Assembly: GCA_021397835.1 (NCBI GenBank)
Contig: JAJFZO010000263.1
Span: 419,501 to 483,500 of the forward strand
Origin: Moringa oleifera
Taxonomy: Eukaryota; Streptophyta; Magnoliopsida; Brassicales; Moringaceae
Direction: 5' to 3'
DNA length: 64,000 nucleotides
In this document: positions 26,651 to 39,256 of the stretch, piece by piece
How positions within the stretch are numbered: position 1 is the first letter of the stretch
Layout of the letters: each line of letters opens with the position of its first letter
Translations under genes and position numbers: made by a program
Notes under the pieces: model-generated
Told to the model about the DNA's origin: nothing
What the model saw: only the letters and a program-made list of their open reading frames with translations
Database searches by the model: none

Positions 26651-29600
26651 CCTTAATGAAGACTATTGGAAAGTCGTTGGGATGGCAGATGCTCGCACTT
26701 GTTTTTAGGGAACCCAATGCTGTGGCTTACCATATGCCTTCTTTTGGTATTGAGAAAGCCCAACAACTACTACGAGAAAGTGGTTGGTGGTAGTAGATGC
26801 TCGTTTTAACTTTGGCGGAACCATCGACTATTTGGCTACTAACGTGGGGCAGTTATTGGAGTTAGGAGACACCGATGTTAGCACGAGTCAAACCAAAAGA
26901 CTTCTTAGCTATTTCTACTGGCAGTTTCTCATGTCGATAGACATAAGTGCCAGCACTAGTGGACCATAGTGATGACTGCATGATAGATTGCTATGTTGGA
27001 AGAGCTTAACGACGAATGTTGTGGTAGTCGTCAGCACTTGTGGAGGTCAGCGCCAGCACAAGGGGAGCTATGCAATGACCTAATGATAGTTGTTAGTGTC
27101 GATAGTGATTTGCACTAGGTTTCCCCAAGATGGTCTAACGGTTGTCGCTGGCATAAGTAGACATGAGGGCAAGCACTAGACGAGCTTAATGACGCCCTCG
27201 TAGTAGTGGTTGGCATTAGAAGAGCCCAATGACTATCATCAAGAAGTCGCTGGTGCTAGTAGACCCTCGTGCCAGGTTTGAGGGTACCCAATGGCTACCT
27301 TGCTACTACTACTAAGTAGTTACGGATGTTGGCAGGCATCGGCGCCGTCACTAGTGGAACCTAAATAGAGCCCTGCAATTTTTGTAAGGCTATTGCTAGT
27401 TTTTGTAAACACTAGTAGTAGCACAAGGGAAGCCCAACCATTACCTCATGACAGTCACTCATGTTGGGGGAACCCTACGACTATAGCAAGGTAGCCACTA
27501 GCGTAGGTAAACACTAAGGCAAGCACCATAAGAGCATAATGACTTTCTAGCATTTATTGTGGTTGTTATAGGTTCTAGCTAATGATGAAATTGAAAAATG
27601 CTAGTGTTGGCACCGGGAAGCCCAGCAACGACCCTTAAATGGTCACTAGATTTAGGAGAGCTCAATAAGTGTTATTGGGCAATTGTAGACGCTAGTAGAT
27701 CAAAGAGTCAGTACTAGAGCAATTGAGCAATGACCTAGTGACAGTTGCGAGCCTTAGCAAAAATCAGCGTTGGATTTTCCTATTGTTAGCCTAGTGGCAG
27801 TTACTGGCATAGGTAGACATGACAGCAACCGCAAAAGGAATCGAAGGATAAAGTAACAATAGTAGTGGGCACTTGGAAAGCCCAAAAACTTATGAAGGGA
27901 CATCGTTGGTGCTGGCAAACACTTACGCCAGCTTTGAAGGAACCCAGCGACTGCTGAGTCATTGTTACGTGGTAGTTATTAGTGTTGTTAGATGATGACA
28001 CCAACATAAGAGAAACCCAAAGACTGCGTAAGCAGTATTACGGGGTAGTTATTAGCATCGATAGACACTATTGCTGGTACCCAGGAACCTAGCGACCATC
28101 CAATGATAGTCGCTCACATTGGTAGATCCCATTGAATTCTATTGGGCAATAGTTGATGCTCGTGGATACCAGTGCTTACATAAACAAAATCCGACATAGA
28201 CCCAATGATTGTCACTAAAGCTGGTAAACATTTATAGTGGGTTGCCCCAATGATTTCCTAACGGTAGTCGTTATTGGCATTATGAGAGCCTAACGACAGC
28301 TGTAAGGAAGTCGTTGGGGGTCGGCAGATGCTCGAACTTATTTTTAGGCAGCCCAATAATTACCCATTATAATATTGGGGTAGTTATTGGTGTTAGCAGA
28401 TGCCAATGCTAGTACTAGTTGAACTAAAGAACTTCCCTCCTATTACTGCAAGCAATTGCTAGTGTTGATAGACACCAATGCCAACATAGAGGGAGACTAA
28501 CGATGACTACATGATTGTTGCTAGTATTGCGAAAGCCCAATAACTACTACGAGAAAAGTGTTGGTGCTCGTAGGTGCTCGCTCAAGCTTTGCCGGAACCA
28601 GCGACTACTCAGCTACTAGTGCGAGGCTGTTGTTGGTGTTGGCAGACATCAATGTCAGCACGAGGTTAAGCAAGACACTTCTCAACTATTTTTACAAGCA
28701 GTTGCTTCTGTTGATAAATGTTATTGCAAACATCAAGGACCCTAACGATGACTGCATGACAGTTGCTAGTGTTGGAGGAGCCCAACGACTTATGTTGGGG
28801 TAGTTGTTGGCACTGGTAGATGCTAGTGCCTGCACTAAGGGAGTTAAGCAATGGCTCGGCAATAGCTCTTGGTGCCGATAAAGATCTACGTTGGGTTCCC
28901 TTAACGATGGCCTAACGATTTTCGTTGGCATAGGTAGAGGCGAGGGCAAGCACTGGACGAGCTTAACGACATCCTAGTAGTAGTGGTTGGCATTGAGAGA
29001 GCCCAATGAATGTTGTGAACAAATCGTTGGTGTTAGTAGACCCTCGTGCCAATATCGAGGGGACCTAATGGCTACCTTGCTACTACTACTAGGTAGTTAC
29101 AAGTGTTGGCAGACACCAGCACCGACACTAGGGGAACCTAAGGACAGCCTTATCATTTCTGTGAGGCAGTTATCAGTGTGTATAAATGCTAATATTAGCA
29201 CCAGGGAAGTTTAACGATCAACCCATCACCGTCGCTAGTGTTAGGGGTGCCCAACGACTGTAGTTAGGCAGTCACTAGCGGAGGTAGATGTGAGGGCAAG
29301 CACTAAAAGAGCCTAACAACCATCCAACTTTTATTACAGGATAGTTATAGGTGTTGGCTGAAGACAGTATTGAGAAACACTAGTGCTGGCATCGGGGGAG
29401 CCCGGCGACGACCCTTTGATGGTCACTAGATTTAAGAGACCCCAAAAACTTTTGTCAGGCAATCGTAGACACTTGTAGACCGCAGCTTGATTACTAGAGC
29501 AACTCAGCAATGATCTAGCGATAGTTGCAGGCCTTATCAAACATCAGCGTTGGGTTTTCCTAGTGTTAGCCTAGTGGAAGTTATTGGGACAGGGACACTT

Positions 29601-32182
29601 AAAGGCAGCCATACAAGGAGTCGAACAATGATGTAGTTGTAGTAGTGGGCAATGAGAGAGCCAAGAAACATTTGCAGGGACGTCGCTGGTACTGGCAAAC
29701 ACTCGCGCTAGCTTTGAAGGAACCCAGCGACTACCGAGTCATTATTACGGGGTAGTTACTAGTGTTGGTAAATGATGACACCAGCATAACAGAAACCCAA
29801 GGACTACGTAATAGTATTGTGGGGTAATTGTTAGCATCGATAGATGCTGGTGCTAGTATCGGGGCAACCTAGCGATGACCTAATGATAGCCACTCATGTT
29901 GGTAGAGCCCAATGATTTCTATTGGGCAGTCATTAATGCTAGTAGATGTTAGTGCTTGCACAAATAAAACTAGATAAAAAGCTAACAATAGTCACTAAAG
30001 CTACCAAAGATCTATTATGGGTTGCCCCAATGATTTCCCAATGGCAGTTATTGTTGGCATTGCGAGAGCCTAACGACGATTGTTAGGAAGTCATTCGGGC
30101 TAATAGATGCTCGCTCTTCTTTTTAGGGAACCCAACGATTGTCCAATTACTATTATGGGGTAGTTATTGGTGTTGATACACGCCAAGGCCAGCACCAGGT
30201 TACTAAAAGAGTTCTCTCCTATTGCTACAAGCAGTTGGTGGTGTTGATGGATGCGAGTCCCAACATCAAGGGAGACTAACGATGACTGCATGACTGTTGT
30301 TGGTAATGGGAAAGTCTAACAACTATTGCGGGAAATATTTTGATTCTCGCAGATGCTCCCTCCAGCTTTAAGGGGGCCAACAACTTTCTCAGCTGCTAAT
30401 GTAGGGTAGTTGTTTGTGTTGTCAGACATCAATTTCAGTAGGAGGTAAACTAAGAGACTTTTCAGCTATTTTTATAGGCAGCTCATGTCGATAGGCACCA
30501 GTGCCAGCACTGAGGACCCTAGTGATGACTGCATAAAAGTTACTATTGTCGAAAGAGCCCAATGACTAATGTTGGGGTAGTCGTCGGCATTGGCAGAGGC
30601 CAGTGCTAATGATGGGGAAGCTAAGCAATGACCCAGCGATAGCTGCTCGAGTCGATGGAGATCTTAACCAAGTTTTCCAAACAATGGCCTAAAGGTTATT
30701 GCTGGCATGGACAGACGCGAGGGCAAGACTAGAGGAGCTTAACGACACCTCAGTAGTAGTGCACGACATTGGGAGAGCCCAGTGACTATTGTGAAGAAGT
30801 TGCTAGTGCTAGTAGACCCTCATGCCAACTTTGGGGCGACCTGATGGCTCTATTACTACTACCATTAGGTAGTTATGAGTGTTGGTAGACATGGACATAG
30901 ACACTAGGGGAACCTAAGGACAGTCGTGTCATTTCTGTAAGGAAGTTGTCGGTGTATGTGAACGTTAATATTAGCATCATGGAAGCCCAACGATCACCCC
31001 ATGACCGTCACAAGTGATGGGAGAGCCCAACCACTATAATTAGGCAGTCGCAGTCACTAGCATAGTTAGATTTGACGGCAAGCACTAAAACAGCCCAATG
31101 ACTATCCAGCTTTCGTTAAGGGGTAGTTATAAGGGTTGGCTTAAGACAACATTGAGAAACACTAATGCTGGCATTGGGGGAGCCTAGCAACAACCCTTTG
31201 ATGGTCACTAGATCTAGGAGAGCCCAACAGCATTTGTCGGGCAATCGTAGACACTAGTAGACCATAATGTTAGTACTATAGCAACTCAACAATGACCTAG
31301 CGACAGTTACAGGCCTTAGCACACATCAATGCTGGGTTTTCCTAATATTAGCCTAGTGGGAGATGCTGGCACAGGTAGACTTGAAGGCAACTACATAAGG
31401 AATCAAATGACGATGTAGTAGTAGTAGTAGGCACTGGGATAGCCCAAAAACTTATGTCGAAATGTCATTGTTGCTCGTACTTGCATTAGCTTTGAAGAAA
31501 CCCAGCGACTGCCAAGTCTTTATTACGGGGTAGTCATTAGTGTTAGGCGATGATGACACCAGCATAAGGGGAGCCCAAGGACTGCTTAACCATTATTGTG
31601 AGGTAGTTCTTGGCATTGATAGACGCTAGTACTAGCACCGGGGTAACCTCGCGATGACCTAATGATAGTCACTCATGTTGGTAGTGCCCATTGACTATTA
31701 TTGGGTAGTCAATGATGCTGGTAAATGCCAGTGCTAGCATAAATGAAACTCAATGAAGACAAATGATAGTCACTAAAGCTGCCAAACATCTACGTTGGGA
31801 AAGGTGTTGGTTCTGGCAAATGCTTACTCCAGTTTTGAGCGAACCAACAACTACGCGACTACTACTGCATGGAAGTTGTTGGTGTTGGGAGACACCGATG
31901 TCAACATAAGGCCAACCAAGAGACTTGTTAACTATTTTTGTTGGCAGGTGCTCATGTCGATAAACGCGAGTAACAGCACCAGAGGACCCTAGCTATGACT
32001 ACATGATAATTGCTATTGTTGGAAAAGCACAACGACTGATGTTTTGGTAGTCATTGGTACTAGTAAAAGCCAGTGCCAGCACAAAGGGAGCTATGCAATG
32101 ATCGAACGATAGGTGATGGTATCGATAGAGATCTGCACTGGCTTCCCTAAACGATGGCTAAATGGTTGTCGCTGGCATAGGA

Positions 32183-32195
32183 CACTACAACAAAA
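32183..32195 (+). repeat. CACTA left terminal inverted repeat
   Basis: The sequence CACTACAACAAAA matches the reverse complement of the right end exactly. It is the signature terminus of the CACTA superfamily, the site at which the transposase cuts. Confidence 0.96.
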
Positions 32196-32249
32196 ATGAG
32201 ATTAGTTTACACTAAATAGTTCATAGTTTTAATAACAATTAGGAATAAA

Positions 32250-32520
32250 TGTTGATTAATTCACAGTTGTAACAAAATTGTGAACAAAATAGACCTTTAT
32301 TCACAGCTGTTATTCACAGTTGTTATTAAAATTGTGAATAAAGATCATCTTTGTTCACATTTATAAACATAACTGTGAACAAAAGAATACTTTTATTCAC
32401 AGTTTTACTATAACTGTGAATAAAAGTGGTATAACAAAGCTTTTATTCACAATTATAACAAAACTGTGAATAAAAGTACAAACCTTTATTCACAATTATG
32501 GCTATAACTGTGAATAAAAT
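32250..32520. repeat. CACTA left subterminal palindromic repeats
   Basis: About six copies of TTATTCACAGTT facing AACTGTGAATAA, each pair separated by a few A/T-rich bases, so each pair can fold as a hairpin. In the En/Spm family, subterminal arrays of short direct and inverted motifs are the binding sites of the TNPA-type accessory protein. By position these should play that role, with TTCACAGTT/AACTGTGAA as the candidate core. The same core is used at the right end. Confidence 0.88.
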
Positions 32521-32942
32521 TCCTACCTTATCTTCCCCAGAAAGATAAACTTCGTTCATTGTGTTTATTCTTTTTCTCTGCTTACTCAGGTAGTAAACAT
32601 TAGGTATGAACTGCACACTATGAAGAGAGCCTCCCCGGGTTCTAAATCTGCAAACTAGACATTCGACCTTAACTATTTGCAATGAAGGGATTAAAAGTGT
32701 GGTTATGCTTGCTTTTGGGTTCCACAACTGGCAGATTGAATCTCCTCTTTTTCTCGATAAGTTTAATCCTTTCTCCCAAAATTATGTGCTTATCTTCTTT
32801 GTTAGAATGCAGAAATTATTGTTCTTTGATTTTTTACTTTTAGTTTCATTATTTTTAAGCTCAAATCTATATGTGGTTCTCCTTCCATTGGGATTATAGA
32901 CATGTGCATGGTTCTACTTTCATCAGGATTTTAGATTTATTC
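32521..32942. other. CACTA internal sequence, nothing recognised
   Basis: AT-rich sequence between the left subterminal repeats and the minisatellite. Short open frames exist on both strands (a 66-codon one at 32699-32899 on plus, a 94-codon one at 32443-32727 on minus, which runs into the hairpin array), but neither resembles a family I know. It could be intron, leader or decayed transposase-gene sequence. Confidence 0.5.
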
Positions 32943-33650
32943 TAGGGTTCGAAATATGTGTTAAGGTCCCTGATTTATGTTAGGGTCCCGAATCTGTACT
33001 GGGAGTTCCTGAATCTGTGCTGGGATTTTCAGATCTAGGTGAGGGGTTTCAAATCTGGGCTGAGAGTTCCAGATCTGAGTGAGGGGGTTCCAGACCTGGG
33101 CTGAAGGATTTGAGGGTTCTAGATCTAGGTGAGGGCTCTAGGTGTTCCAGATCTGGGTGAGGGGTTCCAAATCTAGGCTGAAGGTTCTAGATCTGGGTGA
33201 GGGGTCTAGGATTCCAGATTTGGGTGAAGGGCTTGGGGGTTTCAGATCTCTGTGAGGGGTCTGAGGGTTCCAGATCTAGCTGAGGGGTTTTAGATTGGGG
33301 CTCGGGATTTCAAATCTATGTTGGGGGTTTCAAATCTAGGTGTGGGATTTTAGATCTAGGTTAAGGATTCGAGAACTTGGTTAGGATTCCAAATCTGTGC
33401 TAGGGATTCCAAATCTGGCTGTAGGTATTTAAATCGGGGATAGGAATTCTAGATCTTGGTTGGGATTCCAGATCTGTGCTGGGAGTTTCAAATCTGGGTG
33501 TGAGGTTTTTAATCTGGGTTAAGATTTCAGATCTATGCTGGGGGTTCTAAATCTGGGTATAGGGTTTTAGATTTTTGCTAGGGATTCCAGATTTTGGTTA
33601 AGATTTTAGATCTATACTGGGATTTCCAAATTTGGGTGTGAGGTTTTGGA
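32943..33650 (+). repeat. 20-bp minisatellite inside the CACTA element
   Basis: About 30 diverged copies of a 19-28 bp unit close to GGGGTTCCAGATCTGGGTGA. The palindrome AGATCT sits at the centre of many copies, and the units tend to alternate between endings like GGGTGT/GGCTGA and TGTGCT. The array is G-rich on the plus strand and contrasts with the AT-rich sequence on both sides. Internal minisatellites are known in CACTA elements. No coding role is evident, as the reading frame is not kept. Confidence 0.85.
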
Positions 33651-34515
33651 TTTCATATTCATATTTATATGTGTTTTTTATATTTTCAATAAACTTCACA
33701 AAGATTTGGTTGCACTTGGCTTCAATCAAAATATTTTATTTACTGATCTGTCGATGGTATCAGTTGTGAACAGTATAAATATAAAAGATCAAGCTCATCA
33801 TATTGCAACTAGATTAGATCAACCATGTGATAAAGGAGTAGTGATCTTCCCGTATAACATCATGTAAGCATAAATTTAATTTTTTTATTTGGTTAAATAA
33901 CTAATAATTTAATTTGCTTAATAATTTCGGCATTATTGGATGTTGGTGATTATTGAGTCATGGCATTCACATATACAGTTTTTTATCCTCTCGAGCATGG
34001 TTCTCGCACTGAGTTAAACATGCTCATGTCCATGTGAGTTTAATTATTTTATACTTAATTAGTATATGTAATTGCTGTTTCAAGATTAGTAATCTTTTTT
34101 TTAGCTCTTTTAGAATGTTCTTCGCAATAGACATGCCACCCATTAGCCGACGAAATTACCAAAGTATTGTTGGTAAGGTATGTATGTTACGGACCATATG
34201 TTATATTAAATTTCATTTTTTTTAGTCACAAAATATAACATCTAAATTATGCTAATGTAGTGTCCACGTCAACCTTCTAACCATGAGTGTGGATACTATG
34301 TGATGAAATACATGAGGGATATCATTAACAGACATAACAATAATGCACCACACTCGAAAATAGTAAGTTTTTAAATAATTTATTTGTGTAAAATGTTGTG
34401 TATAATATTGTAATTATATTTGTACTAACTTTTATATTTTTCACATGCATAGCTAATGGACAATAATACCTACAGTTAGTCTGAGCTTGATGATGTTAGA
34501 CAAGAGTTTGGGTAA
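33640..34515 (+). pseudogene. Remnant of a Ulp1-like (C48) cysteine protease gene carried by the CACTA element
   Basis: Several exon-like pieces read as the C-terminal catalytic domain of plant Ulp1-like proteases, enzymes related to those that process and remove SUMO. Piece A (to about 33861) ends GVVIFPYNI, the segment just before the catalytic His. Piece B (from about 33932) contains HYWMLVII, near the His/Trp motif, and in a shifted frame VFYPLEHGSR, where a family Asp would be expected. Piece C ends RRNYQSIVGK at 34177 with a GTATGT donor. Piece D (34261-34362) starts after an AG acceptor, contains HECGYYVMKYM with the catalytic Cys codon at 34288-34290, and ends with a GTAAGT donor. Piece E starts at 34453 after CATAG, in phase, but has a TAG at 34477-34479. 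The shift in B, the missing Asp and the stop indicate a dead gene. Ulp1-like domains are known passengers in plant CACTA and Mutator-like elements. Confidence 0.8.
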
Positions 34516-34959
34516 TACATATGGAGCATTATGTTAGGATTCAGGTAAAAGTGTAGGACTTATATTTCAAATTTTGAAATACATTATATAGTTGTTAGGA
34601 ATTATAAGTATTTTATCTTTTAACTTGTATTGTAAAAGTAGCATTATTTTGTAAATTAATTTTTTTTCATGTATTTCATACATAGTTGTAAGGTTATATG
34701 GATGAGAATTATCATTCATTATAGTTTCAAAATGGTAATCAATATGTGTGATGTTGAAATGTATTATGATGAAAAAAATTTATCAATTCAAATTTTTAAA
34801 TATTTATCAATTCAAATTTTGATATTTTATATTTTATGATTTTTTGAAATAAATAAATAAAAATTAATTATACTTTATCAACATTTCTAACAAAACTATG
34901 GATAAATATTCATAAAATAATTTAAATTTTTTTCATTAAAAATAATTTTTTAATTAAAC
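34516..34959. other. CACTA internal AT-rich tail
   Basis: Very AT-rich sequence between the protease remnant and the right subterminal array, with a local direct repeat (TTTATCAATTCAAATTTT twice near 34777 and 34803). No gene or motif is recognised. Confidence 0.6.
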
Positions 34960-35250
34960 AATAGTTCACAATTATATGACTGTGAACAAAATCAAAAATA
35001 ACTATGAACTAATGTTTGTTTCATTCACAGTTCTAGAACTGTGAATAAAACCGTTAATGAACTGTGAACTAATGTGCTTTTTATTCACAGTTTGAAAACT
35101 GTGAATAAAAGTTTTAATGAACTGTGAACTATTATCACTTTTATTTACAGTTTAAAAATTGTCAACTATTTCAATCGACTTTTGTTCACAATGCCATAGT
35201 TCACAATTTTAGAACTATGAACAAAAGCCATTTAAAGCTATGAATAAAAT
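34960..35250. repeat. CACTA right subterminal palindromic repeats
   Basis: Mirror counterpart of the left array: repeated TTCACAGTTCTAGAACTGTG-type hairpins, with additional AACTGTGAACTA direct copies near 35069, 35129 and, in diverged form, 35180. Both arms share the core found at the left end, so the two ends probably bound the same element-encoded protein. The right end also has direct copies of TTAATGAACTGTGAACTA that the left lacks. Confidence 0.87.
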
Positions 35251-35254
35251 ATTA

Positions 35255-35267
35255 TTTTGTTGTAGTG
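35255..35267 (-). repeat. CACTA right terminal inverted repeat
   Basis: TTTTGTTGTAGTG is the exact reverse complement of the left 13 bp and is followed by the GGA target duplication. Confidence 0.96.
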
Positions 35268-38200
35268 GGAAGACACGAGGCAAGCATTAGAGAAGCTTAA
35301 CGACTCCTTAGCATTAGTGGTTGGCATTTTGGAGAGCCCAATGACTATCTTGAAAAAGTCGCTAGTATTACCTTTGTGCCAACTTTGAGAGGACCTATCG
35401 GCTGCCTTGCTACTACTATTGGATAGTTACAGGTGTTGATAGATACTGACGCCAACACTAGGGGAACCTAAGGAGAGCTGTGTCATTTCTATTAGGCAGT
35501 TACTAGTGTTAGTAAATGCTAATATTGGCACAAGGAAAGCCTAACAATTACCCCATGATAGTCGCTGGTGTTGGGTGAGCCCTACGACTATAGCTAGGCA
35601 TTCACTGGCATAAGTAAATGCGAGGGCAAGCACTAAAAGAGCCCAATGACTATGCAGTCTTTGTTGAGGGGTAGTTATAGGTACTGGCACATGACGAATT
35701 TGAGGAATGCCACTGTTGGCACCGGGGGAGCCTAGCGACGACTCTTAGATAGTCACTAGATTTAGAAGACCCCAAAACTGTTATCGGGCAATTCTAAATG
35801 CTAATAGATCAAAGAATCACTACTAGAGCAACTCAGCATTTACCTAACGACAATCACGAGCATTCGCAGACATCAGCGTTGGGTTTCCATATCGTTAGCC
35901 TAGTGGTAGTTGGTTGCACAGGTAGACATGAAGGCAACCACAAAAGGAGTCGAACGACAAATTAGCACTAGTAATGGGCATTGGGAGAGCCCAAAAACTT
36001 ATGTAGGGATGTCGTTGATGTTGGCGAACACTCGCACCAACTTTAAAAGAAGCCAGCGATTGTCGAGTCATTGTTACGGGATAGTTATTAGTTTTGGAAG
36101 ATGATAACACCAGCACAAGAGGAACCCAAGGGCTGTGCAACCAGTATTACGAGATAGTTATTAGCATCGATAAATGCTAGTGCTAGTACCGAGGCAACCT
36201 AGAGATGACCTAAGGATAGTCGCTCACGTTGATAGAACCCAATGACTGCTATTGGGCAATCGTAGATGCTAGTGCTTGGATAAACAAAACTCGACGAAGA
36301 CCCAACAAGAGTCACTAAAACTGCCAAACATCTACTGTGGGTTGCCTCAATGATTGCCCAATGGCAATCATTTTTTGCATTACGAGAGCCTAATGATGAT
36401 TGTTGGGAAGTCATTGGGGCAGGCAGATGCTTACACTAGTTTCTAGGGAACCCAACGATTGTCCAACTATTATTGTGGGGTAGTTATTTGTGTTGGCACA
36501 CGCCAACACCAACACTAGGTGAACTTAAAGACTTCCTGCTTATTGCTGCGGGTAGTTGCTGGTGTCGATAGACGCGAGTGCCAACATCGAGGTAGACTAA
36601 CGATGACCACATGATTGTTACTGGTAGTGGGAAAGCTCAACAACACTTGTGGGAAAGGTGTTGGTGCTGGTAGATGCTTCCTTCAGCTTTAAGGGAATAA
36701 ACGACTACTCAACTACTAGTATGGGGCAGTTATTGTTGTTAGCAGACATCGATATCAACACGAGGTGAGCCAATAAACTTCTCAGTTATTTTTGCAGGTA
36801 GATGCTAGTGCCAGTTGTTGGTGTTTAGAGAGCCCAACGACTGATGTTAAGGTAGTCGTCAACACTAGTAGAGGCCAGCGCCAGCACTAGGGGAGCAAAG
36901 CAATGACCCAGCAATAGATGCTGGTGTTGGTAGAGATCTGTGTTGGGTTCCCCTAATGATGGCCTAACAGTTGTCGCTGGCACAAGTAAACACGAAGGCA
37001 AGCACTAGAGGAGCTTAACGACACCCTAGTAGTAGTAGTCGGCATTGGGAGAGCCTAATGATTATTGTGAAGAAGTCGTTGGTGCTAGTAGACCCTCATA
37101 CCAACATTGAGGGACCCAATAGCTGCCTCGCTAATACTATTGGGTAGTCACACGTGTTGGCAGACACCGGCGTTGACAGTAAGGGAGCCTAAGGACAACC
37201 GTGTCATTTCTACAGAGCAGTTGCCAGTGTCTGTAAATGCTAGTATTAGCACCATGGAAGCCTAGTGATCACCCTATGACCATCGCTAGTGTTGGGAAAG
37301 CCCAAGGACTACAGTTAGGGAGTCACTCACTAGCACTAGTAGATGCAAGGGCAAGCTCTAAAAGAGCCTAACAATTGTCCTGTTTTTACTGTGGGGAAGT
37401 TATAAGTGTTAGCTAAAGACGACTTTGAGAAACATTAGTGCCAGTACCGGGGGAGCCCAGCGACAATCCTTTGATAGTCACTGGATTTAGGAGAGCTCAA
37501 CAACTGTTGTCGGGTAATCACAAATGCTAGTAGACCGCAATGTTAGTACTAGAGCAACTCAGCAATGACCTAGCGATAGTCACTAGCCATAGCAGACATC
37601 AGCGTTGGCTTTTCCTCGCGTTAGCCTTGTGGGAGCTGCTGGTACAAGTAGCCTTGAAGGCAACCACAAAAGGAGTCAAGTGATGAAGTAGGAGTAGTAG
37701 TGGGCATTGGGAGAGCCTAAAAACTTATGTACAAACATCATAGGTGCTAGGAGACGCACAACCCAGCTTTGAATTAACCTAGCGACTATTGAGTCATTGT
37801 TATGGGGTAGTTATTAGTGTTGGCAGATGATGACACCAGCATAAGAGAAACCCAAGGACTGCCCAACCAGTATTGTGAGGTAGTTGTTAGCATGGATGGA
37901 CACTAGTGCTAGTGCCTTGGAAACTTAGGACGACCCAATGACAGTCACTTGCATTGGTAGAGCCTAATGACTGTTGTTGGGCATTTGTTGATGCTGGTAG
38001 ATGCCAGTGCTTGCAAAAGTAAAACTCAACGAATACTCAACGTTAGTCACAAAAGCTACCAAGCATTTACGTTGGGTTGCCCCAATGATTGCCTAATGGC
38101 AGTCGTTGTTGGCGTTAGGGAAGTCATTGGGCCACGCACATGATCGCACTTGTTTTTAGGGAACCTACCAATTGCCCAACTATAATTGTGGGGTAGTTAT

Positions 38201-39256
38201 TGGTGTTGGCACACACGGACACCAGTACCAGGTGAACCAAAGTCTTCCCTGCTATTGTTGTGGGTAGTTACTAGTGTCGATAGACGCCAGTGCTAGCATC
38301 GAGGGAGACTTATGATGACCGCAAGACTATTGCTGGTATTGTGAAAGCCCAATACCTACTACGAAAAGGTGTTGGTGCTTGCTGATGCTCGCCTAAGGTT
38401 TAAGGGAACCAACGGCTACTCAGTTACTAGTGTGGGGCAGTTGTTAGTGTTGGCAGACATCGATGTTAGTATAAGGCGAACTGAGAGAGTTCTCAACTAT
38501 TTCTACAGGCAGTTACTCATGTCAATAGATGCCAATTCCAACAATAGAGGATCGTAGTAATGACTGCATGATAGTTGCTATTGATGGAAGAGTCCAACGA
38601 TTGATATTGGGATAGTCCTCGGTACTGGTAGTGGCCAGCATCAGCACTGAAGCAATGACCCAGCGATAGATACTAGTGTCAGTAGTGATCTGCGTTGGGT
38701 TCTAAAACTGATGGCCTAATGGTTGTCACTGGCATAGGTAGACACGAGGGCAATCACTAGAGGAGCTTAACGACGCCTTAGTAATAGCGATTAGCATTGG
38801 GAGAGCTTAATGACTATTATGAAGAAGTCGCTGGTACTAGTAGACCTCGTGCCAACATTGAGAGGACCCAACGGCTGCTTTGCTACTGCTACTAGGTAGT
38901 TACGGGTGTTGGCAGTGACCAGCATAGACACTAGAGGAACCTAGGGAAAACCTTGTGATTTTTGTGGGGTAGTTGCCGGTGTTGCACTAGCACAAAGGAA
39001 GCCCAATGATTACCCCATGACAGTTGCTGGTGTTGAGAGAGCCCTCAGTTATAGCTAGACAGTCACTGGTAAATAGACGCAAGGGCAAGCACTAAAAGAG
39101 CCTAATGACTATGTAGCCTATGTTGAGGGGTAGTTTTAGGTTATGGCAAATGATGTAATTGGGAATTGCTAGTGCAGACACCGGGGGTGCCTTGGGACAA
39201 CCCCTGGGTAGACACTTGATTTAAGAGACACCAATAACTATTATTAGGCAATCACG

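Larger units (their letters stand above)
1..32182. repeat. 1.77-kb satellite array, left part (units 1-20)
   Basis: Tandem array of a complex satellite. Taking the motif AACGCTAGTAGATC as unit start, units begin near 1, 1778, 3555, 5333, 7107, 8878, 10658, 12437, 14133, about 15770, 16968, 17688, 19404, 20962, 22727, 24273, 26049, 27687, 29466 and 31248. Full units are 1,771-1,782 bp; shorter ones have internal deletions. A second landmark, GGGTTTTCCT followed by TTAGCCTAG, recurs about 85 bp into each unit. Inside a unit, variants of GTAGTTATTAGTGTTGGC occur every 65-75 bp and variants of AGAGCCCAACGACT every 200-250 bp. Open frames in the array are short, on both strands, and do not match any family I recognise. 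No gene is seen in this stretch. The array continues after the transposon at 32183. Confidence 0.93.
32183..35267. mobile_element. CACTA (En/Spm-type) DNA transposon, 3,085 bp, probably non-autonomous
   Basis: The element starts CACTACAACAAAA and ends with its exact reverse complement (13 bp). It is flanked on both sides by GGA (32180-32182 and 35268-35270), the 3-bp target duplication expected of CACTA elements. Removing it restores a continuous satellite sequence of the form GCATAGGAAGACACGAGG, which matches other units and proves insertion into a pre-existing array. Inside are palindromic subterminal arrays at both ends, a 20-bp minisatellite and exons of a Ulp1-like protease gene. No transposase (TNP2 or TNPA type) sequence is recognisable, so movement would have needed proteins from elsewhere. 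The interior is AT-rich, unlike the satellite around it. Confidence 0.95.
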
